A DNA stretch of 32,386 bases from Chloroflexota bacterium (GTDB lineage Bacteria; Chloroflexota; Limnocylindria; P2-11E; CF-107): positions 1 to 32,386 of the forward strand of contig VBHP01000007.1 in assembly GCA_005881435.1 (NCBI GenBank), given 5' to 3'. Below the pieces are notes generated by a model, which saw only the letters and a list, made by a program, of their open reading frames with translations, searched no databases and was not told where the DNA came from. A program made the translations under genes and the position numbers. Position 1 is the first letter of the stretch. Every line of letters begins with the position of its first letter. This document shows, piece after piece, positions 15,496 through 22,180 of the stretch.

Positions 15496-16142
15496 GCCGC
15501 CGCTGCCCAGGCCGCGAGCTTCTCCACGATCGGCTCGACCTCGCGACGCCGCGCCTGATACGACGCCGCGTTGGCGATGAGCCGCGCCGTACTGGTTGCG
15601 ATCTCTTCCACGATCGCGAGATGGTTCGCACGTAGCGTCGCGCCGGTGGCGACCAGATCGACGATCCAGTCCGCCAGCCCGACCTGGGGCGCGACCTCGG
15701 CCGATCCCGCGACCTTCACGATCTCGACCTGGATCCCGCGCCGTCGGAAGTGCGCCTCCGCGACGCGCGGGTACTTCGTCGCGACCTCCAGCGAGCCGAG
15801 GTGTCGATAGTCGTCGAGCGACCGCTCCAGCGCGTCGCGCGGCGCGGCGACGACGAAGCGGCAACCGCCGAACTTCAGGTCGACGAGCTCGAGCACGCGC
15901 GCGCCGCTCTCCATCAACACGTCCTTGCCGACGATGCCGAGATCGGCTGCGCCCCGCTCGACGTAGGTCGCGATATCGATCGGTCGCGCCAGCACGTATT
16001 CGAGGTCTCCGGTCGTCACGACGAGGCGCCGGCCGCCGGGCGTGATCTGCGAGACGTCGAGGCCGATGGCGCGAAGCGCGCCGAGCGCGTCGGGCAGCAG
16101 CGCGCCCTGCGCCAGCGCGAAGCGCACCGGTCGCTCGGTCAC
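15492..16142 (-). CDS. hisG: ATP phosphoribosyltransferase, short catalytic form
   Basis: This enzyme carries out the first, committed step of histidine synthesis, joining ATP and PRPP. At 216 residues it is the short form (HisGs), lacking the C-terminal histidine-sensing domain of the long form, and so requires HisZ. Motifs seen include ADLGIVGKDVLME, the C-terminal-lobe KYPRVAEAHF and the PRPP-binding DWIVDLVATGATLRAN. The GTG overlaps the hisZ TGA as GTGA, which fits equimolar production of the two subunits. Confidence 0.94.
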   Translation of the reverse strand: MTERPVRFALAQGALLPDALGALRAIGLDVSQITPGGRRLVVTTGDLEYVLARPIDIATYVERGAADLGIVGKDVLMESGARVLELVDLKFGGCRFVVAAPRDALERSLDDYRHLGSLEVATKYPRVAEAHFRRRGIQVEIVKVAGSAEVAPQVGLADWIVDLVATGATLRANHLAIVEEIATSTARLIANAASYQARRREVEPIVEKLAAWAAAA

Positions 16143-17332
16143 GTCAGCAGCTCCCGCGCGAACTTGTCGACGGTCATGACCCGGCCGTCCGCAAGCCTCA
16201 CGCTGCGCTCGTCGACGACGTCCGCGATCACGATCGGCTGGCCCGCTGGCTCGGCGACCGCGCCGATCGCGACAGCCAGGCCGGCGCCGCGAAGCGCCGC
16301 CGCGCAGCGCAGCGACACGCGGTCGTCACCGTTGGGACGCAGCGTCACCAGTGGACTCGCGTTCGCCGGACGCCACCCCTCGGCGAACAGCGCCTGGTGC
16401 AGACGCGCGACGTTGATCGCGAAGCCGGTTGCCGGACGCGGAGCGCCGAAGGCCGCGAGCAGCAGGTCGTAGCGGCCCCCGGACGCGATGGGCGATCCGA
16501 GCGCGGGATGCACGATCTCGAAGACGACGCCGGTGTAGTACGGCAGCTCGGGGACGAGCGAGAGGTTCGGCACGCCCCACAGCGGCTTCCCTGGATACAG
16601 CTCTCGCGCGTAGTGGACGACGTGGCGGATGGCCATGACGTCGTCGTCTTCGCCGATCTCGTCGATCGCTTTGCCGATCAGGCTCAAGATGTGTCGCGCG
16701 CGCTCGATCGCCGGCGCGGACATGCCGGCGTCCCGAGCGATGCGGATCGCGCCGACCTGGTCGCCGCCGCGAAGCGCACCGAGCACGAGCTCGCGCGCGT
16801 CGGCAGAGAGGTCGGCGAACAGGCGCCGCACCAGCGCGACATTGCCGACATGGACCGCCTGGGCATCGAGCGAGAGGCCGCAACGTTCGATCGCGTCAAC
16901 GCAGAGCGCGAGCACCTCCGCATCGGCCATCGGCCCGGACGGTCCGATGAGCTCGGCCCCGGCTTGGACGAATTCCCGCTCGCCCGCGGTCATGGCCGGC
17001 TCCTCGCGATACACCGTCGAGAAATACGACAGGCGCAACGCCTCGGTCACGTCCCGGTAGCGCTGCGCCACCAGACGCGCGACCGCGGTGGTGACGTCGG
17101 GACGCAGCTCGACGAGGCGTCCGTCGCGGTCGAGGAACTGAACGGTGCGGCCTTCGCCGAAGATCGCCGGACGGGTCGCATGCTCGACCGCGGGCGGCTC
17201 GAGCGGGACGAAGCCATACGACTCGAAGGTCGAGGTCAGCGTGGCCTCGATGGCCCGAAGCTCGCGCGCTTCGGTCGGAAGGATGTCGCGGAATCCGCGC
17301 GGCGGCGACGCTCCGCGCGCTCGTTCGTCCAT
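16139..17332 (-). CDS. hisZ: ATP phosphoribosyltransferase regulatory subunit (HisRS paralog)
   Basis: HisZ is a catalytically inactive relative of histidyl-tRNA synthetase that activates HisGs and mediates histidine feedback. The class II core is recognisable: PPRGFRDILP at the N-terminus, motif 2-like VYREEPAMTAGEREFVQAG and motif 3-like SGGRYDLLLAAFG. At 397 residues it is near the length of HisZ. The neighbouring hisG short form settles HisZ over a true HisRS. It is the first gene of its unit. The ATG lies 11 bases after TAGACT, leaving a leader of only a few bases and no ribosome binding site. Confidence 0.93.
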   Translation of the reverse strand: MDERARGASPPRGFRDILPTEARELRAIEATLTSTFESYGFVPLEPPAVEHATRPAIFGEGRTVQFLDRDGRLVELRPDVTTAVARLVAQRYRDVTEALRLSYFSTVYREEPAMTAGEREFVQAGAELIGPSGPMADAEVLALCVDAIERCGLSLDAQAVHVGNVALVRRLFADLSADARELVLGALRGGDQVGAIRIARDAGMSAPAIERARHILSLIGKAIDEIGEDDDVMAIRHVVHYARELYPGKPLWGVPNLSLVPELPYYTGVVFEIVHPALGSPIASGGRYDLLLAAFGAPRPATGFAINVARLHQALFAEGWRPANASPLVTLRPNGDDRVSLRCAAALRGAGLAVAIGAVAEPAGQPIVIADVVDERSVRLADGRVMTVDKFARELLT

Positions 17333-17343
17333 GCGGTGAGACG

Positions 17344-17349
17344 AGTCTA
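17344..17349 (-). promoter_or_regulatory. -10 of hisZ unit (TAGACT)
   Basis: TAGACT on the minus strand precedes the hisZ ATG by 11 bases, predicting a leader of about four bases. This is slightly longer than the other leaderless genes of the window. I see no attenuator with histidine codons. Confidence 0.45.
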
Positions 17350-17374
17350 GGCGCGCTTCACGTCAGACGAATGG

Positions 17375-17380
17375 GATAAT
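17375..17380 (+). promoter_or_regulatory. -10 of tRNA-Gln (GATAAT)
   Basis: GATAAT matches five of six bases of the consensus and lies 11 bases before the mature tRNA 5' end, predicting a five-base 5' leader for RNase P. No good -35 is seen. Confidence 0.5.
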
Positions 17381-17391
17381 TGCGAAGCCAC

Positions 17392-17463
17392 TGGGGAGTG
17401 GCCAAGTGGTAAGGCAGCTGACTCTGGATCAGCCAATCGTAGGTTCGAATCCTACCTCCCCAG
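17392..17463 (+). tRNA. tRNA-Gln, anticodon CTG
   Basis: All arms fold. The acceptor TGGGGAG pairs with CTCCCCA, the D arm is GCC/GGC, the anticodon stem GCTGA/TCAGC encloses loop CTCTGGA with anticodon CTG reading CAG, and the T arm GTAGG/CCTAC encloses TTCGAAT. The U-A first pair is typical of tRNA-Gln. The discriminator is G at 17463. The next bases are CAG, so CCA is not encoded and must be added afterwards. Confidence 0.95.
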
Positions 17464-17649
17464 CAGATCACCGCGCATAACTCAGGGTTGTGTCTGGAGC
17501 CCGTGTGCCGCCGCGTTTTCGTGGTCAGATGTCTTCCGTGGCGAACGTGCTCCCGATCGTCCCGTTAACCATTTCATGTGGTTTGCATCGGTACGCATCG
17601 TTGCACGGCAGCAGCGCCGGTCGCGCTGGTCTTGGTGGCTTCTTCGGTA

Positions 17650-18291
17650 ATGGCAGTTGTCCTCATTCAGAAATCCCATTACCAGCAAGGCCGTCCCTGT
17701 GGGTGGTCGGGCGCACCAGGCGAGTGCGAGTGGATACTCGACCTCTGCGGACGGATCGACGCCAAGCGTCAGGGCATCTTCGACGTGGTGTGGTCCAACG
17801 GCGATCTCCAATCCGGAGAAAGCGACGCCGCCTTTAATGCTCGTCATCCCGAGCTCGGCGGCGTCTTCGATGCGGTGCTGTCGGTCCACTACGACGCGAA
17901 CATCTATGCCGGCCAAGGGGGTTGGTTCTGGGACCGAGCCCGCTACGATCCTCGCGCAACAGATTCCGATCGCTGGGGCGCGATCTTCCAGCGACGGTAC
18001 TCATCTCTCCCGGGGTGCCCGCCGCTGCACCTCGAACGGCGAAACCCGAACACGTACGACTACCACCTGTGGCGGCAGCTCGGCGCGTTTCCGCAGCTTC
18101 TCGTGGAGCACGGTGTCGGGGCGCCGGGTGCGCCCGACCATGATTGGCTGCGCGCAAACGTCGACGCGATCGCGGCAACGCATGTTCAGACGATTGTCGA
18201 ATTCCTCGCGATCTCGACGCCTGTGCGCCCACGTCTGGTCATCATCGCGGACATCAGGCGTTTGCTCGATGAGCTCGAGCGAGCGCGATAG
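17650..18291 (+). CDS. N-acetylmuramoyl-L-alanine amidase-like (Amidase_3) protein
   Basis: The 213-residue product resembles the amidase_3 zinc hydrolases that cut the amide between muramic acid and L-alanine in peptidoglycan. Candidate zinc ligands in order are His in QKSHYQQG, Glu in GAPGECEW and His in LSVHYDANIY. A later glutamate in LLVEHGVG fits the catalytic position. The ATG at 17650 places the first beta strand (AVVLIQKSHY) at the N-terminus. The frame is open to 17578 and would add a hydrophobic stretch (APVALVLVASSV). With the shorter start there is no export signal, as in phage endolysins. It lies 186 bases after tRNA-Gln in a looser region, which suggests but does not prove acquisition by transfer. 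Confidence 0.62.
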   Translation: MAVVLIQKSHYQQGRPCGWSGAPGECEWILDLCGRIDAKRQGIFDVVWSNGDLQSGESDAAFNARHPELGGVFDAVLSVHYDANIYAGQGGWFWDRARYDPRATDSDRWGAIFQRRYSSLPGCPPLHLERRNPNTYDYHLWRQLGAFPQLLVEHGVGAPGAPDHDWLRANVDAIAATHVQTIVEFLAISTPVRPRLVIIADIRRLLDELERAR

Positions 18292-18443
18292 CCAGGGCCG
18301 TCTGTCGCAAGAGGGTGCGCCAGCACCGCGGCGACGATCCCGGCCGACACTTCCTCAGCCGCGCCCTCCAGGACGTGTGTGTCGATTGGCGGAGGACGGG
18401 TTGGACGCAACGGTCACCTGATTCGGCGTGTCAGTGGGCCTGA

Positions 18444-18459
18444 TTAGCGAGTTGGCTAA
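18444..18459. repeat. Short AT-rich inverted repeat
   Basis: TTAGC and GCTAA (5-bp arms, 6-base loop GAGTTG) lie in the 225-base gap between the amidase-like gene and the convergent alpha/beta-barrel gene, next to the AT-rich AACAAATAAGG. It could be an operator or part of a weak terminator. Otherwise the gap holds nothing I recognise. Confidence 0.25.
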
Positions 18460-18516
18460 CAAATAAGGAAATCTCCGAAGTCCGCCACGCCGCTATCGGC
18501 GAGATCGGCGACGTTA

Positions 18517-18831
18517 TCAGGCGAGTGGTCGGGCAACCTCTTCGAGGAGTTCGTCGTGGGCGGAGCCTTGAACGACCAGGCCCGCCGTGCCTCGGAAGAT
18601 CTTCATCGCTTCCGCGTCAGACTGAAAGGCCTGTGTCACCTTGGCGAACGAAGCGAGATCCGAGTATTCCTCCTCCACTATCACCTCGTTTCCTGTGCCA
18701 ACGACCTCGGTCCAGACGGTCGACACCGGCCAGCCTCGTTTGCGAGAGACCGCGTTGAGCTCCTGGATCGCCTTGAGATATTCATTGAAGTGGCCGTACA
18801 GAACCTGCGCGTGGGCTCGGTGGCGATACAT
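18517..18831 (-). CDS. Small dimeric alpha/beta-barrel protein (NIPSNAP/ABM-like)
   Basis: The 104-residue product (MYRHRAHAQVLYGHFNEYLK onward) has the pattern of ferredoxin-like dimeric alpha/beta-barrel proteins: a first strand with HAQVLYGHF, a helix EYLKAIQELNAVSRKRG, two strands (STVWTEVVGTGNEVIVEEEY) and a second helix rich in Ala/Asp/Glu. Such proteins include antibiotic monooxygenase-like and NIPSNAP proteins, whose roles vary widely, so I do not assign a reaction. The ATG at 18831 follows a strong purine-rich GGGAGGGGAG, unlike most genes here. A frame extension to 18891 is unnecessary. A -10-like TACATT (18890-18895) would give a leader of about 50 bases. Confidence 0.6.
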   Translation of the reverse strand: MYRHRAHAQVLYGHFNEYLKAIQELNAVSRKRGWPVSTVWTEVVGTGNEVIVEEEYSDLASFAKVTQAFQSDAEAMKIFRGTAGLVVQGSAHDELLEEVARPLA

Positions 18832-19251
18832 GGCTCCCCTCCCTGGTCCGCGGCCTGGTGAGGCTGCGTGACCATCGCGAATGTCGCTCAATGTAGGTCG
18901 CCCGTGTACGGAATGCAGGCTGCCCCGTTTCGAGTTGTGCGCGTCGGTCCGCAGGTCTCCGCTGCCTCGCGGCTTCTGCCCGCGTTTCCGACGCCTTCAG
19001 CGAAGGCTTAGGGGAGAAACGCCGGTCCTCCGGGTTCGAACCACCCCTAGTCGAACGACAGCCGCGGCGGACAATGCGCCCCCCAGAACCGGCGGAACCG
19101 ACCGGATGGGTCATTAACTTCAGCTAAGGGCGCGGTGCCGGTGCGCTCAGCGACGAAACGCACCTCAGTACCGACCAGCTGGTAGTCGGTCTCAATCCAG
19201 GGATAAAAGTAAGACCGATCGGGACGAGGCCGTTGGCGTCGCGAGGTGCCA
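18832..19251. other. 420-base stretch without a confident gene
   Basis: It holds the leader and promoter of the gene to its left. It also has a minus-strand open frame, 19047-19253, of 68 codons one frame off the nitrilase gene and lacking a start codon (residues DRSYFYPWIETDYQLVG look protein-like). A self-complementary GGTTCGAACC lies near 19033. No tRNA, terminator or complete small gene could be supported. Confidence 0.4.
18890..18895 (-). promoter_or_regulatory. Candidate -10 (TACATT) for the alpha/beta-barrel gene
   Basis: TACATT on the minus strand would start a transcript with a leader of about 50 bases that contains the purine-rich ribosome binding site of the gene starting at 18831. 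Confidence 0.35.
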
Positions 19252-19968
19252 TCACGTCAGCGTTGCGCGCGCGACGGCGCCGGTCTCCTTCCCTATCCGG
19301 GCGACGATGGCACCTTCGGATGTCCAGATGCTTGAACTTCCCGCCGCTTGGCCATACCCACCGCCAGTCGAACCGGCAAAGCTCGCCACGATCACCCACA
19401 CCTGGTGCGTCCTAGCAACGCGGACGGCCCGCTCATCTTGGATCGCCGCGTCTTCCTCCTTCTCGAGTGTCCCGGCGACGTACGCGTCGATCCCGAGTGC
19501 CGCTGTGTCGGACGCATGCTGCGGTACGCCGATGTCCTTGCAGACGGCAAGACCCAACCGCCAGCCGTCGACATTCAGCGCCACCGGCTCCCTGCCGGGC
19601 GAGAACCGCTTCGACTCGGTCATCGACAGCCACATCTTGCGGTAGGCCACCGTCGCGCCAGCGCCGTCGACTGCGACGATTGCGATGTGCGATCGTCCGG
19701 CCTCGCCGCGCACCGGCGCGCCGACTAGGGCCAGGGACCCCACCTCCGCACAGGCATCGACGACTGGCGCTAGTCGCGGATCATCGGTCGCGATCGCGGG
19801 CGCATCCAGCTCGTATCCCGTCAGCGAGAGCTCGGGGAAGACGATCACGCGGGCGCCCGCGGAGCGGACCGTCGCGGCGTGCGTCATCGCGTTCGCGGCA
19901 ACGTCGTATGACACGCAGCGTGGCTGGGCAACCGCGATGACGAGTGGCTCCCGCATGCGCAACCCCAC
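19252..19968 (-). CDS. Carbon-nitrogen hydrolase (nitrilase superfamily amidase)
   Basis: The protein has the Glu-Lys-Cys triad of the nitrilase superfamily: Glu in VFPELSLTGYE, Lys in YRKMWLS and Cys in LAVCKDIGVPQ. About 238 residues from the GTG at 19968 are within the range of small amidases of this superfamily (COG0388). The substrate is unknown. The start rests on CATAAT nine bases upstream (leaderless type). In-frame starts at 19956 (ATG) and 20001 are alternatives, the last overlapping the divergent gene. The stop at 19252 may be premature, because protein-like sequence continues in another frame beyond it. It is divergent from the beta-CASP gene with interleaved promoters. Confidence 0.82.
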   Translation of the reverse strand: MGLRMREPLVIAVAQPRCVSYDVAANAMTHAATVRSAGARVIVFPELSLTGYELDAPAIATDDPRLAPVVDACAEVGSLALVGAPVRGEAGRSHIAIVAVDGAGATVAYRKMWLSMTESKRFSPGREPVALNVDGWRLGLAVCKDIGVPQHASDTAALGIDAYVAGTLEKEEDAAIQDERAVRVARTHQVWVIVASFAGSTGGGYGQAAGSSSIWTSEGAIVARIGKETGAVARATLT

Positions 19969-19976
19969 GAACACGG

Positions 19977-19983
19977 GATTATG
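19977..19983. promoter_or_regulatory. Overlapping divergent -10 elements for amidase and beta-CASP genes
   Basis: On the minus strand CATAAT (19983-19978) lies nine bases before GTG 19968. On the plus strand GATTAT (19977-19982) lies seven bases before ATG 19990. The two hexamers occupy the same bases, so the polymerases would compete. Neither is a strict TANNNT. Confidence 0.35.
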
Positions 19984-19989
19984 GGCAGC

Positions 19990-21483
19990 ATGCGTCTCCA
20001 TTTCCTCGGCGCGACGCGAACGGTGACCGGTTCGCAGTACCTACTCGAGACGGATAGGGCGCGTGTCGTCGTCGACTGCGGCATGTTCCAAGGAAGCCCG
20101 CACGACGTGATCCGCAACCGCATCCCCTTTGCCTACCGGCCGGAAGACATCGACGCGCTGCTGCTCACCCACGCACACCTCGATCACTGCGGGCTGATCC
20201 CGCTCCTCGCCGCATCCGGATTCCGCAAACCGATCTACGCGATCAAGGGCACCATCGATCTCACTCGACTGGTCCTGCTGGATTCGGCCAAGCTCCAGGA
20301 GGAGTTCTCGCAAAGCCACCAGCGCTTCGCCGAGCGCCACCCCGATCGCGCTGCGGCCGAGGACGAAGAGACCGCGGCCGAGCTCACGGCCGCGAGCAGC
20401 GAAGACCCAGCCGCCGCGACTCGAGATGCCGAGCCCGCCGCGGTCACGGCGCTCCGCGACCCGCTCTACACCGTCGAGAACGCGAACGCCTCGCTGGCAC
20501 TCTTTCATGGTCTCGATTACGGGACAGAGGTCGAGGTCGCGCCCGGTATCGCGGCGACATTTCTCGACGCGGGACATATCCTCGGCTCCGCAATCATCCG
20601 CCTTCGCGTCGCGGAAGGCGACCGCGAGCGGACGATCGTCTTCAGCGGCGACGTCGGGCGGCCGGGCACGCCGATCATCCGCGACCCGACGCCGGTCACG
20701 TCCGCGGACTACCTGCTCATCGAGTCGACCTATGGCGGCCGCACCCACGAGCCGCAAGAGGTGGCGATCCAGATGCTCGGCGAGGCCGTGAAGCTGACGG
20801 CCGACGCGAAGGGCGTACTGCTGATGCCGTCGTTCGCCATCGGACGGACCCAGGAGATCGTGTTCCATCTGGACCGGCTGCTCGAAGCCGGGGCCATCCC
20901 GCACCTTCCGCTGTACCTCGACTCGCCAATGGCGCAGAAGGCCACCGAGGTGTACCGCGCCTACGCCGACTACTTCGACGAGGACACCCGCGCCTTGCTT
21001 GCGCGGGAGGAGACGCCGATCGACTATCCCGGCGCGATCGTGGTGAACAGCCCTAAGGAATCGCTGGCCATCGAACAGGCGGCGCGGCCGTTCATGATCG
21101 TCGCCTCCAACGGCATGATCACCGGCGGCCGGATCGTGCAGCACGTGAAAGCGCTCATCGGCGATCCGGGCATGATCCTGTTGTTCGTCGGGTATCAGGG
21201 TCAGGGCACCATCGGCGCCGCGCTGCAACAAGGCGCGAAGACGGTGCGCATCGACGGAACCGATCTCGAGGTGCGCTGCCAGATCCGCTCGATCAGCGGC
21301 TTCTCGGCGCACGCGGATGAGCCGGAGCTGCTGGCCTGGCTGCGGAACTTCGCGCAACGGCCGCGGACGACCTTCATCGTCCACGGCGACCCGCCGGCGC
21401 AAGCAGCCTTCGAGCCGAAGGTGAAGGAACTCGGTCTCGCCACGATGGTCCCCGCGTGGCGGGAATCAGTCGACCTCGCATAG
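19990..21483 (+). CDS. Beta-CASP metallo-beta-lactamase RNA nuclease-like protein
   Basis: This roughly 497-residue protein is of the YSH1/CPSF73-like beta-CASP family (COG1236), zinc-dependent enzymes acting on RNA. The zinc motif is HAHLDHCG (from residue 61), a further histidine lies in DAGHILGSA and an aspartate in VFSGDVGR. Beta-CASP landmarks are LLIESTYGGRTHE, SNGMITGGR, FSAHAD and TFIVHGDPPA. Residues about 112-156 form an Ala/Glu/Asp-rich insertion that looks disordered, between the first zinc motif and the rest of the metallo-beta-lactamase domain. The ATG at 19990 starts at the first beta strand. An in-frame ATG at 19981 adds three residues. An endo- or exoribonuclease role in RNA processing is inferred from the family. 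Confidence 0.88.
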   Translation: MRLHFLGATRTVTGSQYLLETDRARVVVDCGMFQGSPHDVIRNRIPFAYRPEDIDALLLTHAHLDHCGLIPLLAASGFRKPIYAIKGTIDLTRLVLLDSAKLQEEFSQSHQRFAERHPDRAAAEDEETAAELTAASSEDPAAATRDAEPAAVTALRDPLYTVENANASLALFHGLDYGTEVEVAPGIAATFLDAGHILGSAIIRLRVAEGDRERTIVFSGDVGRPGTPIIRDPTPVTSADYLLIESTYGGRTHEPQEVAIQMLGEAVKLTADAKGVLLMPSFAIGRTQEIVFHLDRLLEAGAIPHLPLYLDSPMAQKATEVYRAYADYFDEDTRALLAREETPIDYPGAIVVNSPKESLAIEQAARPFMIVASNGMITGGRIVQHVKALIGDPGMILLFVGYQGQGTIGAALQQGAKTVRIDGTDLEVRCQIRSISGFSAHADEPELLAWLRNFAQRPRTTFIVHGDPPAQAAFEPKVKELGLATMVPAWRESVDLA

Positions 21484-21510
21484 TGCTACACCACGCTGCG
21501 TGAGGCAGAC

Positions 21511-21870
21511 GTGATCAGCGGCGCGCACGCGATCATCTACAGCACCGATCCCGAGGCAGATCGCGCGTTCCTGCGCGACGTGCTCGCGTTGCACAGCGTC
21601 GATGTCGGCGACGGCTGGCTGATCTTCGGCCTGCCCCCCGCGGAGGTCGCGGTGCATCCGGCACAGGAGAACGGCCGGCAAGAGCTCTATTTTCTGTGCG
21701 ACGACATCGAGGCCTTCGTCGCTGCGATGCAGCGACGCAACATCAGCTGCGGCCCGCTACAAGATCAGGGTTGGGGCGTGCTGAGCGAGATTCGGCTCCC
21801 GAGCGGTGCCCGGGTCGGCGTCTACGAGCCGAAGCACGCACGGCCCAAAGCGGTCATCGCGCGGCGCTGA
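21511..21870 (+). CDS. VOC (glyoxalase/bleomycin-resistance-fold) protein
   Basis: The 119-residue product has the paired beta-alpha-beta-beta-beta modules of the vicinal oxygen chelate superfamily. The first module runs from AHAIIYSTDPEADRAFLRDV to VAVHPA and the second from ELYFLCDDIEAFVAAMQRR to GARVGVYEP. Its metal-ligand pattern (His near the start, His in AVHPA, Glu in the last strand) is compatible with a metal enzyme, but substrate cannot be told. The GTG is preceded by GTGAGGC at good spacing. It follows the nuclease gene by 27 bases on the same strand and converges with the next gene (10-base gap). Confidence 0.75.
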   Translation: MISGAHAIIYSTDPEADRAFLRDVLALHSVDVGDGWLIFGLPPAEVAVHPAQENGRQELYFLCDDIEAFVAAMQRRNISCGPLQDQGWGVLSEIRLPSGARVGVYEPKHARPKAVIARR

Positions 21871-21880
21871 CTCGGGCCGA

Positions 21881-22141
21881 TCAGGCCCGGCGTCGGCTGC
21901 GCAGGGCGGAGCCCATGGCTTGGAACTCGCGCCCGATTCGCACCTTTTGCGACAGCGTGACGATCCCCCGCTGCTTCGCCATCAGCTTGTTGATCCGCTG
22001 GAACGCCGCCAGCACTTCCTTGACCTCAGGATGTGGCCCGGCGTCCTTGTCGACGGGGATCTGACGCACACGGCGAGCGAACTTCTCCGCCTCACGCGCC
22101 AGCGCCTGAGCGACTCTGCGGTCGGCAGTGATGAACGGCAC
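21881..22141 (-). CDS. Small basic helical protein, unknown
   Basis: This 86-residue, strongly basic product (VPFITADRRVAQALAREAEK onward) is predicted by eye to be nearly all helical, with amphipathic repeats (ALAREAEKFARRVRQ, VKEVLAAFQRINKLMAKQRG) and an Arg-rich C-terminus. There are no cysteines or membrane segments. A nucleic-acid or ribosome-binding role is conceivable from charge only. The GTG start lies six bases after TAGATT, a textbook leaderless start, which supports it as a real gene. It is divergent from the large cyclase-STAND regulator across 39 bases. Confidence 0.65.
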   Translation of the reverse strand: MPFITADRRVAQALAREAEKFARRVRQIPVDKDAGPHPEVKEVLAAFQRINKLMAKQRGIVTLSQKVRIGREFQAMGSALRSRRRA

Positions 22142-22147
22142 GGGCGA

Positions 22148-22153
22148 AATCTA
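22148..22153 (-). promoter_or_regulatory. -10 (TAGATT) of the small basic gene, leaderless
   Basis: TAGATT, six bases, then GTG at 22141. The same hexamer and spacing drive the gene at 32038. Confidence 0.6.
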
Positions 22154-22165
22154 GCACCCGTCGAG

Positions 22166-22171
22166 TAACCT
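22166..22171 (+). promoter_or_regulatory. -10 (TAACCT) of the cyclase-STAND gene, leaderless
   Basis: TAACCT, nine bases, then GTG at 22181. Together with the divergent TAGATT it makes a 39-base bidirectional promoter. Confidence 0.5.
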
Positions 22172-22180
22172 CTTTACACC

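Noticed and set aside
17464-17649. Small ORF or riboswitch between tRNA-Gln and the amidase-like gene
   Set aside because: Open frames there lack a promoter-start pattern and known motifs; no conserved RNA structure was recognised.
19025-19055. GGGTTCGAACCACCCC resembling a tRNA T arm or a copy of the tRNA-Gln 3' end (attachment site)
   Set aside because: No acceptor, D or anticodon stem can be folded around it on either strand, the 5-bp T stem does not pair, and identity with the real tRNA 3' end is limited to about eight bases.
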